A DNA stretch of 14,633 bases from JAAYAY01 sp964429355 (GCA_964429355.1 CAYSCH010000244.1:1-14633); one strand, 5' to 3'. Numbered from the stretch's first letter, positions 1-7,352 are shown. Program-made: numbers and translations. The notes: generated from the letters alone by a model not told the origin.

Positions 1-622
1 CGATGATTTCGACTTCTTGCCAGTCCTCTTCGGGGATCTCTTTCACCAGTGTGCGGATGAGCGAATCAGAGTGGAGAAGATTGTCGGGAAGAAGCAATTC
101 CGTTTCATCGCCGATATGCTCAAACAGAAACGGCATCGCTTTGTGCATGGCATTGCACTGGGCAATCAGCAGCATCCGGTAAAGCTCGGACTCTTTGGTG
201 CCGTCGAGCGTCAGGGAAATCACCTTTTGCGTGTCCAGCCCAGGAAGATCCAGGTGTTCCGCATGTTCCACGATCTCGGGCGTGACATCACCCTCGGGAT
301 GGCTGAGCACCCGATAGCCGTGATCCAGATAGCCATGCAATTCCATGTACCGGATGGCGACCAGACGATTGAACCAAGTGTAGGCCACGGCCTCCATTAC
401 CTGCTCGAAGCCCAGTCTGTTAACCTTCTCCTCCAGCCGCTTCCGCTGCTCAGCGACCTTCTTCGGAAAAGGCCGACCATTGATGATGGCGACATCCCCC
501 TCGACCGTAACCGGCTCCGTCTTCTTCTTGGTCAGGCCGTAGTATGAGGCACGATCCGTGACGGCACGGATGAACTCACGACGAGCCTCGGGGGCGTACT
601 TTTTCAGGTTGTTCCGGTTCAT
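1..622 (-). CDS. pglX: PglX, BREX-1 adenine-specific DNA methyltransferase, N-terminal part (cut by left edge)
   Basis: This is the first 207 codons of PglX, the BREX methyltransferase that modifies adenine in a non-palindromic host motif and is needed for both marking self and blocking phage DNA. The start ATG at 622-620 gives MNRNNLKKYAPEAR, the conserved PglX opening. Further family blocks are visible: AYTWFNRLVAIRYMELHGYL around residues 80-100, followed by DHGYRVLSHPE, then LYRMLLIAQCNAMHKAMPFLFE around 150-170 and ELLLPDNLLHSDSLIRTLV near 175-195. These match the N-terminal helical region that precedes the methyltransferase core; the catalytic NPPY-type motif lies beyond the edge and cannot be checked. 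The start sits 7 bp after the brxC stop, with a modest AGTAGGTAG ribosome site overlapping that stop. Family identity is very secure; completeness of the gene is unknown. Confidence 0.95.
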   Translation of the reverse strand, partial: MNRNNLKKYAPEARREFIRAVTDRASYYGLTKKKTEPVTVEGDVAIINGRPFPKKVAEQRKRLEEKVNRLGFEQVMEAVAYTWFNRLVAIRYMELHGYLDHGYRVLSHPEGDVTPEIVEHAEHLDLPGLDTQKVISLTLDGTKESELYRMLLIAQCNAMHKAMPFLFEHIGDETELLLPDNLLHSDSLIRTLVKEIPEEDWQEVEII

Positions 623-629
623 GGTCTAC

Positions 630-3600
630 CTACTGAATCCGAATCCGTTGTCCTTGATTGATGGCCTCTTCCATTTCCGCACGTAGCCGGTCGATGAAGC
701 TGTTTACCTCGTCGAGCGTCTCCACGTATGCCTTATCGATCAGCTTTGCCGGTTTGATCGTGGTACTGGGCTTGATTGTTACCTTTGGCGGATCGACGGT
801 GCCACCACCAGCAGGCTGTGGCTCCGGTTTGTTGGCAAATTCTTCGATCTTGGCAATGGCGGCTTCGAAAGCCCATTGGGCTTCCCGCTCGGCCTGGGCG
901 ATATGGGCCAAACTTTCCTGGGACTCAACCTGCCTCTGGATAACATCCAGGCCCCGCATACACCTCGCCCGAAGATCTGCATCTCCACCAGCCGCCTGGA
1001 CATCCTTTTCGATCTGCTCCTTGAGGCCATCGACCACCTTCAACGCTGACGCTCGCCGATCTGCAACCAGTTGCTTATTGACGGCATCGACGGTTGTGAT
1101 CAGCCCCTCAGCTTCCTTGATGATTCCATAGGGGCTGGGGGCCGACAGGATCTCCTGCATCCGCTTGAGTGCCGGTGCTGCCTTCTCGTCCCGCCCTAAT
1201 TCCAGGCTGTTCAACTTGAACCGATCACATGCCGAGCGGAGCTTGTCCCATGTAGGTCTCTGGTGTTCGTAGAAATGCTCTAGGTCACTGTATTCGTCGC
1301 TGAAATCGAGAAGTTCCTTCTCCCGTTCATTGAACCGCTCGATCAGCTTGGCTGCGTCATCGCACGTCAGAAGTGCCTTAGTGAGGCTCAGGCCATCAGA
1401 GATCTCATCTTTGCCGGGGTAGTTGCCCGTATCGGCCAGGGTCTTGTAGTGGCCCAAATTGTCCTGCCACGCCTGCAATCGCTTCTGGATGAAGGCGAAC
1501 AGAGCATCCTCCCCATCAGGCCCCATCACGGTGAAAATATTCTTGCCCAGATTGCGGGCCTTTTGGATCGCCGCTGGGTCGGTCGTCTTCCGCCGCAGCA
1601 CCGTGATCTTTCGCTGCTTGGCGGCTTTCGTGACGTTCTCATACACCCGATCCAATGGAATCGGGGCAGCATCCATTACAAGCTGAATCTCTTGGAGAAT
1701 CAGCAGTCGGGCCACCAGGATCAGCACTTCGTCCTCGGGCCACCCGTAGGGTCGCTGGGCAAATCGCTCGATCATGTCGTAAAGGACAATGGCGTGGCTG
1801 GCCTTCGTCGCCAACGTGATATAACTGCGGAGTTCCTCGATGGCCTGGGGATTGCCTTCCTCCAGCGTCAAAGCTAGGGTCTGCTGCCCGATGTCGTTGC
1901 TGCGGAGGATGGCCTGGATTTCTTTCTGCGGATTCTCGTTGAGCTTCTTGATGTAGCTCATCTTCGTGAACGTGTTCTTAATGAGGTACTCCAGGGCCTC
2001 ATCCATGCACGCCATCGGAGCCGACGACTTCACCTCCAGCCTTGACCCCGCCACAAAGTAAGTGGCCTCCTTCAGCATGTCGGAGAGGAGCAGGGTCAAC
2101 CGGGTTCGCCGCTCCCGATTCTCTTCAGCTAGGTCTCGGTGAATGCGTTTGGTGGTCGGCGGCAACGTGCCGTCATCTTTCGTGCGGAGATACTTGTCGG
2201 TCTTGAGCAGGGAGCGAATCTCACGCCCCAGCGTGGCATTGTCGTCTAATCGAATGAGAACCTCACCGCCCTCAGCCGTGCTATCGAGAACACACCTCTC
2301 GTCCTTGTACATTTCGAAATCGTCGGCCAGCGGAGTGATGATCGACACCACCAAGTGGCCTTCCACCTTCTTCCCAACGGGATACAGGTCGCACAACCTG
2401 TTGTACGGGAAGTCCATCTGATTCTCGGTGAAGCGATGCTTTGCCTGCCCTTTGATCACGTCGCCGAAAATGATGCCGCCCAGCAGGTCGGCTTCCTCGT
2501 GGCTGCTGAGTTCGACGTTTTTGATCTCCCGATTGATGTCCCGCTCTTCGTTGGTGAGGAAGAAGTAATTGTCACCACTGCGGCTGATCAGGGTTTCCTT
2601 TTCGAGCCGCAGGAGGCTCTTTTCGATCCTTCGCCGCAATGTGAGGCGGTCAGCATCGATCTCATCCAGGCACAGAGTGACGAGGTTATCGACGTTGCCC
2701 TTGATCTCATCCACGTAGCGGATGAGGAACAGAACTTGGAGGATCTTGATGTCAAAGGGATCGAGGCTGGCATTCTCCCCAGCCTGATGGATGGTTCGTT
2801 TGACTGCTGTGTCGAGGAAACTCTCGATGGACGGGTAGAAGTGGTAGAGCGGCACCAACACTCCGACCTCGCAGTCACCCGCCAACTTTCCGGCTGACTG
2901 AAATGCATCGAGGATCGACCGTTCGCCACGGGACAGGTGTAACCCCGTGGCACCAGCCTTGCGGATGGCCTCGAAGATCCGTTGCAAAAGTTGGAATTGG
3001 TAGGGAGCGAAGGGGTAGTTCCGAACGAAATCCTCGGTGTCCCGATAATTCTTGAACGTCATGCCGACGTTGGAGAATGTTAGCTGGTGCTTTAGGATGT
3101 CACCCTTTTCCTGAAACAGGAGCCCGAGGTCGGCAGCAACGGCACCGTCAGGGCCACCCCTCTTCGACAACAAACGTTCCTGAATTACCTCGTCCACATT
3201 GGCACTGGAGAGCGACAGGCGGGTCTTGAACCGGCCCTGGATTTTGGAGAAATCGTGGGCTTTGGTGGTTCGCATTTCCCCTAGTACGGCATCGATGTCC
3301 TCCTGGGAAGTGACCACGATCCACGCCCGGCCCTGGCACTGGGTGCCTAGATCCTCGGCAATCGTCTGGAGATTGAGCATCAGGTGGGTGTCGCCACCGA
3401 TGAACTGGCCGACTTCATCGACCAGGAAGATGAGCCGGTGATCGGGGCCACGGCCATCAAGATACTCCCGAACCCATTTGCAGAAATTCTCCACGGTCAG
3501 GGAGAACGTGTCTTCCGCCCCGTCGATCCATTTCCCCGCAGCTTCCTTGCTCTGGCCGGTGGCGGCGCACCACGCTTCAATCACTTCGTCATGATTGAAC

Positions 3601-4223
3601 TGGTAGGCATCCCGCTCTTTCTCCCACGGATTGCCACTGGCCTTCTGGAAGGCATCCTTGAAGGTCTGGAGCTTCCCTTTGCCCGCCAGATATCGCTCCA
3701 TGTGGGCGATATGGGGATGATCGGGGCAGAAGCCCTGCATCTCGTTCAGGCACTTCAGGAACACGGCCAGGATGGCGTCTCTGCCCGACTTGGCATCGGC
3801 CTTGCTGTCGATGTTAAACAGGATCACGTCCGTGTTGGATGCCACGGCCCGTTTGATATCGCCGTAGAGCATGGCATCCTGAATCTTCGACTCGAAGAAC
3901 TCCACAGCCTTCTTCGTCTGTCCCTCGTAGGAGTGATCCTCGTTGTCCAGAAGATAGGACAGTACCTTGAGGAAGTGGGATTTACCGGAGCCAAAGAAGC
4001 CCGAAATCCAGACCCCGATTCGCCCAGCCACGCTAGGATCTTTGGGATTGTCGATGGCTTCGCAATAGTTCGTGAAGAACTTGCGGAAGTGCTGGTCGAG
4101 TTCCTTGGTGACCACGAACTCGTCCAACTCCTGCCAGACCGACGATTCGTCCAGTTCATCGGCTTTCACGACACCATTGATGGGTCGGAAAATGTCCCGC
4201 GCAAAAAGTTCCCTGATCTTCAT
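630..4223 (-). CDS. brxC: BrxC, BREX P-loop AAA+ ATPase
   Basis: A 1197-residue protein, within the usual BrxC size. BrxC is the large ATPase of type I BREX, thought to assemble with BrxB, PglZ and PglX. The opening MKIRELFARDIFRPINGVVK is typical. Walker A is GFFGSGKS at residues 75-82 (K81, S82), inside the characteristic VWISGFFGSGKSHFLK block. Walker B is LIFLVDE at 264-270 (D269, E270), followed by VGQFIGG. A sensor-like strand WIVVTSQED lies at 301-309. The rest is largely helical, with charged, coiled-coil-like stretches from about 1010 to 1130, a proline/glycine-rich linker at about 1131-1146, and a short C-terminal helix. All ATPase residues are intact. It begins 11 bp after the brxB stop with a weak AAGAGA ribosome site, and pglX follows 7 bp after its TAG stop, so it lies inside one operon. 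Confidence 0.97.
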   Translation of the reverse strand: MKIRELFARDIFRPINGVVKADELDESSVWQELDEFVVTKELDQHFRKFFTNYCEAIDNPKDPSVAGRIGVWISGFFGSGKSHFLKVLSYLLDNEDHSYEGQTKKAVEFFESKIQDAMLYGDIKRAVASNTDVILFNIDSKADAKSGRDAILAVFLKCLNEMQGFCPDHPHIAHMERYLAGKGKLQTFKDAFQKASGNPWEKERDAYQFNHDEVIEAWCAATGQSKEAAGKWIDGAEDTFSLTVENFCKWVREYLDGRGPDHRLIFLVDEVGQFIGGDTHLMLNLQTIAEDLGTQCQGRAWIVVTSQEDIDAVLGEMRTTKAHDFSKIQGRFKTRLSLSSANVDEVIQERLLSKRGGPDGAVAADLGLLFQEKGDILKHQLTFSNVGMTFKNYRDTEDFVRNYPFAPYQFQLLQRIFEAIRKAGATGLHLSRGERSILDAFQSAGKLAGDCEVGVLVPLYHFYPSIESFLDTAVKRTIHQAGENASLDPFDIKILQVLFLIRYVDEIKGNVDNLVTLCLDEIDADRLTLRRRIEKSLLRLEKETLISRSGDNYFFLTNEERDINREIKNVELSSHEEADLLGGIIFGDVIKGQAKHRFTENQMDFPYNRLCDLYPVGKKVEGHLVVSIITPLADDFEMYKDERCVLDSTAEGGEVLIRLDDNATLGREIRSLLKTDKYLRTKDDGTLPPTTKRIHRDLAEENRERRTRLTLLLSDMLKEATYFVAGSRLEVKSSAPMACMDEALEYLIKNTFTKMSYIKKLNENPQKEIQAILRSNDIGQQTLALTLEEGNPQAIEELRSYITLATKASHAIVLYDMIERFAQRPYGWPEDEVLILVARLLILQEIQLVMDAAPIPLDRVYENVTKAAKQRKITVLRRKTTDPAAIQKARNLGKNIFTVMGPDGEDALFAFIQKRLQAWQDNLGHYKTLADTGNYPGKDEISDGLSLTKALLTCDDAAKLIERFNEREKELLDFSDEYSDLEHFYEHQRPTWDKLRSACDRFKLNSLELGRDEKAAPALKRMQEILSAPSPYGIIKEAEGLITTVDAVNKQLVADRRASALKVVDGLKEQIEKDVQAAGGDADLRARCMRGLDVIQRQVESQESLAHIAQAEREAQWAFEAAIAKIEEFANKPEPQPAGGGTVDPPKVTIKPSTTIKPAKLIDKAYVETLDEVNSFIDRLRAEMEEAINQGQRIRIQ

Positions 4224-4234
4224 GGTCGGTCTCT

Positions 4235-4810
4235 TTATGGAATCAATCGAAATGCTCGGTAGTAGTTGTCGCTCTTGATCTTGCCAAAGAGCCGCAACGT
4301 CTTCATGTCGTACTTGCCTGGATAGAACATCACCAATGGGGTACGACCCATGATCGGATGCAGATTATTCAACAGCGAATGGGTCCGCATGAGCGGCCAC
4401 ACGCTCCCCACGCCCGACACCAACACCAGATCATGCTGATCTGGCTGCGCCACTTCGGCGAACAGCGGGGCCAGCTTTTCGGGGTGAAGGATCTTCTCCA
4501 GTTGCTTCAGCACGAAGGCATCCCCTTTCTGCTTCTGCAACTCGAAGGTCTTTTCGAGAAGCTTGCGATTTTGCAGATGAACGACGACGAATTGCAGCAG
4601 GTTGATGTGCTTGATCCGCAGGCCCGGTTTCTTGTTAGGGATCTGCTCTAGCAGGAACTTGATGTGTTCTCGCACTCGAAGTTCGGCATCGGGGGGATAG
4701 TCGAATATGAAAAATGCGATCTCGTTGCCGATGCCTCGGGCATTGAGGAAATCGTCCGACGTTATTCTCGGGAGGATCTCATCGAGTCGTTCGGTGAGGG
4801 AATCGTTCAT
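4235..4810 (-). CDS. brxB: BrxB, BREX protein (DUF1788 family)
   Basis: A 191-residue protein matching BrxB (DUF1788), a small conserved BREX component whose biochemical role is not settled; it is thought to work with BrxC and PglZ. Recognisable blocks are GIGNEIAFFIFDYPPDAEL near the N-terminus, then HINLLQFVVVHLQ, LVLVSGVGSVWPLMRTHSLL (the most diagnostic stretch) and HPIMGRTPLVMFYPGKYD, with the ending LRLFGKIKSDNYYRAFRL. The start chosen is the ATG at 4810-4808, which overlaps the brxA TGA as ATGA and is preceded by a good ribosome site (GGGGTGGGA). The longer open frame upstream would run through brxA and is not a real extension. The ATGA arrangement implies translational coupling to brxA. 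Confidence 0.96.
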   Translation of the reverse strand: MNDSLTERLDEILPRITSDDFLNARGIGNEIAFFIFDYPPDAELRVREHIKFLLEQIPNKKPGLRIKHINLLQFVVVHLQNRKLLEKTFELQKQKGDAFVLKQLEKILHPEKLAPLFAEVAQPDQHDLVLVSGVGSVWPLMRTHSLLNNLHPIMGRTPLVMFYPGKYDMKTLRLFGKIKSDNYYRAFRLIP

Positions 4811-5397
4811 GGTCCCACCCCAATGCAGCGAAGAACGTACTGCTCTTTGTGTTTCTCCAAATATCTCAGCACCGGCTGAGCAATGTGGACGGCCTGCAAC
4901 TTGAGCGATCTGGTATTGGTGATGTAGCCAGCTTCGGCAAGGATCTGAAAGACCGATGATCGGAGTCGCTCCACCGTGGACTGGCTCCACTCGGGCATTT
5001 CGGGATCACGGCCACGGCAATCTTCGATGTAGTCGTCCCACATCTTGCTGGAGATGGATTCGCCGAAGACCTTGTAGGCATCCCGAACCATGAGATCGAG
5101 AAAGTCACCCAGCAGGTGACTGTGTTTGACTGCGGCGGCGAGGCAGGCGTGGGTGGCGACATCGGTGGTGCCATCCCGAACCAGCCGCCAGAGAGCATCG
5201 GTCATGGTTTCCAGCCGCCCACGAATCAGCGTCCGCAACCGCTTCGCCGTTTTGGGGCTGCGGGCCTGGAGAACGTTTTGATCGTAAATGGCCTTCCGCC
5301 AACCGGCCTCATCGACGCCCTGGAGCAGGAGATCGGCGATCACCCGACTCTCGGTGACCTTCAATGCACCGGCAGTAAGGTCAGCCTTGTACCGCAT
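4807..5397 (-). CDS. brxA: BrxA, BREX DUF1819 protein
   Basis: A 196-residue protein matching BrxA (DUF1819), the small NusB-like-fold protein that opens type I BREX operons and has been reported to bind DNA. Family features are the start MRYKADLTAGALKVTESRVI, then ADLLLQGVDEAGWRKAIYDQ, NVLQARSPKTAKRLRTLIRGRL, the block HSHLLGDFLDLMVRDAYKVF, the WDDYIEDC motif and RIL-type ILAEAGYI near the C-terminus. The frame stays open to an ATG at 5514, but the start at 5397 fits the family and has a strong ribosome site, AGGTAGGTGG, directly upstream. The longer version would also run across the candidate promoter at 5483-5510. First gene of the BREX operon. Confidence 0.95.
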   Translation of the reverse strand: MRYKADLTAGALKVTESRVIADLLLQGVDEAGWRKAIYDQNVLQARSPKTAKRLRTLIRGRLETMTDALWRLVRDGTTDVATHACLAAAVKHSHLLGDFLDLMVRDAYKVFGESISSKMWDDYIEDCRGRDPEMPEWSQSTVERLRSSVFQILAEAGYITNTRSLKLQAVHIAQPVLRYLEKHKEQYVLRCIGVGP

Positions 5398-5410
5398 CCA
5401 CCTACCTATT
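5389..5410 (-). promoter_or_regulatory. Ribosome binding site deciding the brxA start
   Basis: On the minus strand the sequence TAGGTAGGTGG lies immediately before the ATG at 5397-5395. The AGG about 8 bases upstream is a plausible Shine-Dalgarno element. This supports the 196-residue BrxA over the longer open frame that starts at 5514. Confidence 0.55.
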
Positions 5411-5482
5411 CGACGGGGTGATTCGGAGGCCGAAGCGGCGATCCACTGCTTTCGGCTCCCGAGGCTTCCAGAAAGTGCCGAA

Positions 5483-5510
5483 AGTATACCAGTCGTGCTA
5501 GCAATAGCAA
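5483..5510 (-). promoter_or_regulatory. Candidate promoter of the BREX operon
   Basis: On the minus strand a -35-like TTGCTA (5510-5505) is followed after 16 bases by a good -10, TATACT (5488-5483). Transcription would start near 5476, leaving a leader of roughly 80 bases before brxA. The TTGCTA hexamer is immediately repeated (5504-5499). The match is by eye only; the -10 is strong and the -35 is four of six. Confidence 0.5.
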
Positions 5511-5550
5511 ACACTTATCTGAGAATACCTTACTTCGATTTTGACGGATC

Positions 5551-5577
5551 GAGATCGGGCGATTTTCTCCCGATCTC
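5551..5577. repeat. Perfect 9-bp inverted repeat upstream of the BREX promoter
   Basis: GAGATCGGG (5551-5559), nine bases of spacer, then CCCGATCTC (5569-5577). The arms are exact reverse complements. The dyad lies about 40 bp upstream of the candidate -35 of brxA, a usual position for a regulator operator. No run of T follows on either strand, so a terminator is unlikely. A two-fold-symmetric repeat of this size would suit a dimeric regulator such as a WYL protein, but that link is inference. Confidence 0.6.
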
Positions 5578-5709
5578 CCTCGATCACCGTGTGTTAAGAC
5601 CGGACCCTCCCGGCGAATGGCAGGAAATTGGGGGAAACACCAGCCGCCAGCACCCCATCTTCAGGTGGGTACTAATATGAGCGGGGCCGTGATCGGCTGG
5701 GCGATATGG

Positions 5710-5727
5710 CCGGTTCAGTCGAGCCGG
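5710..5727. repeat. Short hairpin downstream of the truncated membrane protein gene
   Basis: Seven-pair stem CCGGTTC/GAGCCGG (one G-T pair) around the loop AGTC. It could help end leftward transcription coming from 6135, but it lacks a following U-tract in either direction. Confidence 0.35.
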
Positions 5728-5790
5728 GGAGCCGCCCAAATGCCTCCGGCGCAGTTCAAACTGGCAAGGATACCCTGGCGACCGGACAGA

Positions 5791-6135
5791 TCATGTCCAA
5801 GCTGGAAAGGTTTTCTTCGATTTTTCGATATCAAGGGAACCGGACCGCATTGGACCCCAACGGCTACAATGGGCGTCATGAAGATCCTCTTCCTCCACGG
5901 CTGATCGAGGCGTGACTAATACACCAGCGAAGGCGAGCGCCGTGAACAGTGAATTTACCCAACCAAACGAATCACCAAACACGCCAGGAACACTCAGGTC
6001 GAAATCTCCATTGTGGGAGAAGTCAAAACCCGGCACTCGGTTATGTACAGGCAAAAAACCGACGCCGATCCAGATCCCGATGACCACCGCCACGACGAGT
6101 GCAATGAGTGAAGTTGTTACGATAAGGTGCTTCAC
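5791..6135 (-). pseudogene. Truncated Abi-like two-helix membrane protein (N-terminal remnant)
   Basis: The reading frame starts with GTG at 6135-6133, preceded by a strong ribosome site (GAGGGAGAA), and encodes 114 residues. Residues 4-24 form a first membrane helix (IVTTSLIALVVAVVIG). After a short polar loop comes GDSFGWVNSLFTALAFAGVL at about 54-73. This pattern (GD-FG-xN-xLF-xLAFAG) is the second-helix signature of proteins annotated as 'putative phage abortive infection protein', where it is followed by a LLQ/coiled-coil segment and a long cytosolic domain. Here, after residue T75 (5911), the sequence becomes PRSAVEEEDLHD and then low-complexity residues with no resemblance, ending at 5791. 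I read it as an N-terminal remnant; a genuine short protein cannot be excluded because the start signals look intact. It lies 32 bp downstream of the zinc-ribbon gene and probably shares its transcript. Confidence 0.55.
5865..5904 (+). pseudogene. Possible 5' stub of a YqiA-like alpha/beta hydrolase with its -10 box
   Basis: From 5878 the plus strand reads MKILFLHG and then TGA (5902-5904). MKILFLHG is the usual beginning of small YqiA-like alpha/beta hydrolases, where the next residue is normally W (TGG). Here TGG is replaced by TGA and the following sequence is the antisense of the truncated membrane protein. A -10-like TACAAT at 5865-5870 lies at the distance that would place the transcription start at or next to the ATG, i.e. 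a leaderless message. Only 24 coding bases support this, so chance is a real alternative. Confidence 0.3.
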
Positions 6136-6167
6136 TTGATTCTCCCTCGCACCGAGTCTTCTGCGTG

Positions 6168-7277
6168 TCAGTCCATATAGGGTCTTGCTGCGTCATACGC
6201 CTCCCGGCTTATTCCCTTCTGTTCATAGTATTCATAAGGTAGTGGCCCTTCGTCGTACTCGACCTCATACTCGGGTTCGGGCTCCTCGAAAAGTCTCAGC
6301 CTGGGCATAGGCTTGTTACTGGTAACGAGAACCCAAGATAGAAGAAGAAGGAGAATGGCCATCAGGAAAGCGGACAGTGCAGCCAATGGGTCTTGTTGTT
6401 GGCCATTTCTGTGAATGTTCTTCGTTGTCGGGCTATTAGCGAGTGTCTTGGTTCTTGAGGGGGCAGGCTTGCGTGTGGGGACGGTATTGGGAGCCACTTC
6501 AGCAAGTAGGCGTCCACACTCGGGACACTGTCTGGCAAGCTCTGGCACCAACAAGAGACAACCGGGACAAGGCTTCAATCTAGATGTAGCGTATGCAGAT
6601 TCGCTTTCAGTTTGGTGCGGCTTGCTAAGCTGCCGCACAGGTTGCTCGTGCTTTCGTTTGGCGTCTCCTGCGCCAGGTGGCTGTTTTGCGTGAAGACGCT
6701 CGGCCTCAAGTTCAGCCAGGGGGCACCCGCAGTCCGGACATTGCTTCGCACGCTTTGAAACCGACTTGCCGCAGTCGGGGCACGGGCTCAGCCTTGACTG
6801 AATGTGTCCGGGCTCACCTTCTCCTTTTTGTGGCATCACAGTCTGTTCTGGGGCCGGAAGGTCCAGAAGCTCTACGTCAGGTGGCTCGACAGCCTGTTTT
6901 CGTGCCTTGAAGTCCCGCATGGCTGTGAAAAGCTCTGCCTCAAGTGCCTCTTCATCGGCCCTCATCGCAGCCTCTTCTTTCTCGCGTCGCTTCTCCTCCG
7001 CAATTCGTGCCTGCCGGTCCTTTTCGTTCGCGGCGTTTAGCACATCCAGTATTGCGTCGGCGAAGTCAGGCTGCTTGTCGGAATTGCAGGGCTCCTTTGC
7101 TAGCTCTCGGCTTGCCCGTTTGGCCTCGTCTCCGATTCCCCACCATCTATTGCGAAGCTTCTCTGGAAGCCGGTCCGGTTCTGGCATCTTCACCTTTGCA
7201 TTGCAGTTTGAGCACGTCTGAACCGACCGCGGCTCGTACTCAAGCGCAGCCTTGCATCTCGGACATTTAACCTTCAT
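6168..7277 (-). CDS. Zinc-ribbon single-pass membrane protein of unknown function
   Basis: A 369-residue protein. The N-terminal zinc ribbon has C5-x2-C8 and C22-x2-C25. It is followed by a charged helical stretch (about 83-125) rich in E, K and R that may form a coiled coil. Two more zinc ribbons with nearly the same layout are at C166/C169/C180/C183 (PCPDCGKSVSKRAKQCPDCG) and C237/C240/C251/C254. A basic, proline-rich linker leads to one membrane helix at about 298-319 (LSAFLMAILLLLLSWVLV), then an acidic, tyrosine-rich tail. No signal peptide is seen, so the zinc ribbons are probably cytosolic with the tail outside; that topology is inferred. The start at 7277 is chosen for its GAGGG ribosome site and because the zinc ribbon begins there; the frame is open 17 codons further. 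No enzymatic motif is visible. The overall style is common in planctomycetes. Confidence 0.8.
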   Translation of the reverse strand: MKVKCPRCKAALEYEPRSVQTCSNCNAKVKMPEPDRLPEKLRNRWWGIGDEAKRASRELAKEPCNSDKQPDFADAILDVLNAANEKDRQARIAEEKRREKEEAAMRADEEALEAELFTAMRDFKARKQAVEPPDVELLDLPAPEQTVMPQKGEGEPGHIQSRLSPCPDCGKSVSKRAKQCPDCGCPLAELEAERLHAKQPPGAGDAKRKHEQPVRQLSKPHQTESESAYATSRLKPCPGCLLLVPELARQCPECGRLLAEVAPNTVPTRKPAPSRTKTLANSPTTKNIHRNGQQQDPLAALSAFLMAILLLLLSWVLVTSNKPMPRLRLFEEPEPEYEVEYDEGPLPYEYYEQKGISREAYDAARPYMD

Positions 7278-7323
7278 GCTGCGGCCCTCAAGATCCCTGC
7301 TAACACTGTGCACATGTATGTGT

Positions 7324-7352
7324 ATCAAAGCTGCCTCGATTCAGTATGTCAA
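7324..7352 (-). promoter_or_regulatory. Candidate promoter of the zinc-ribbon gene
   Basis: On the minus strand a consensus -35, TTGACA (7352-7347), is followed after 17 bases by TTTGAT (7329-7324), four of six to the -10 consensus. The start would fall near 7317, about 40 bases before the ATG at 7277. The palindrome TGTGCACA at 7307-7314 lies in the early transcribed region and could be an operator, though an 8-bp palindrome may be chance. Confidence 0.5.

Larger units (their letters stand above)
5398..5790. other. Intergenic leader region of BREX without a recognisable gene
   Basis: No open frame here resembles a known protein. It holds the candidate brxA promoter and the 5551-5577 inverted repeat. 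It also holds a small hairpin at 5710-5727 (CCGGTTC, four-base loop AGTC, GAGCCGG, with one G-T wobble) lying just past the end of the truncated membrane protein gene. The hairpin has no T-run, so calling it a terminator for that gene would be weak. Confidence 0.5.

Noticed and set aside
17..547. 176-residue plus-strand open frame near the left edge
   Set aside because: It is antisense to the conserved PglX N-terminus and has no recognisable domain.
3384..4262. 292-residue open frame on the plus strand opposite the 5' part of brxC
   Set aside because: It lies entirely antisense to well-conserved BrxC codons, including Walker A and B, and its composition is that of a codon-complement shadow.
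4811..4990. 60-residue N-terminal extension of BrxB
   Set aside because: It is an out-of-frame reading of brxA; the ATG at 4810 with its ribosome site and ATGA overlap fits the family.
5398..5514. N-terminal extension of brxA to the ATG at 5514
   Set aside because: The extra 39 residues are not family-like, cross the best promoter candidate, and the ATG at 5397 has the clear ribosome site.
5617..5904. 95-residue plus-strand open frame ending in MKILFLHG
   Set aside because: Only the last eight codons look like a gene start; the preceding residues look like translated intergenic DNA.
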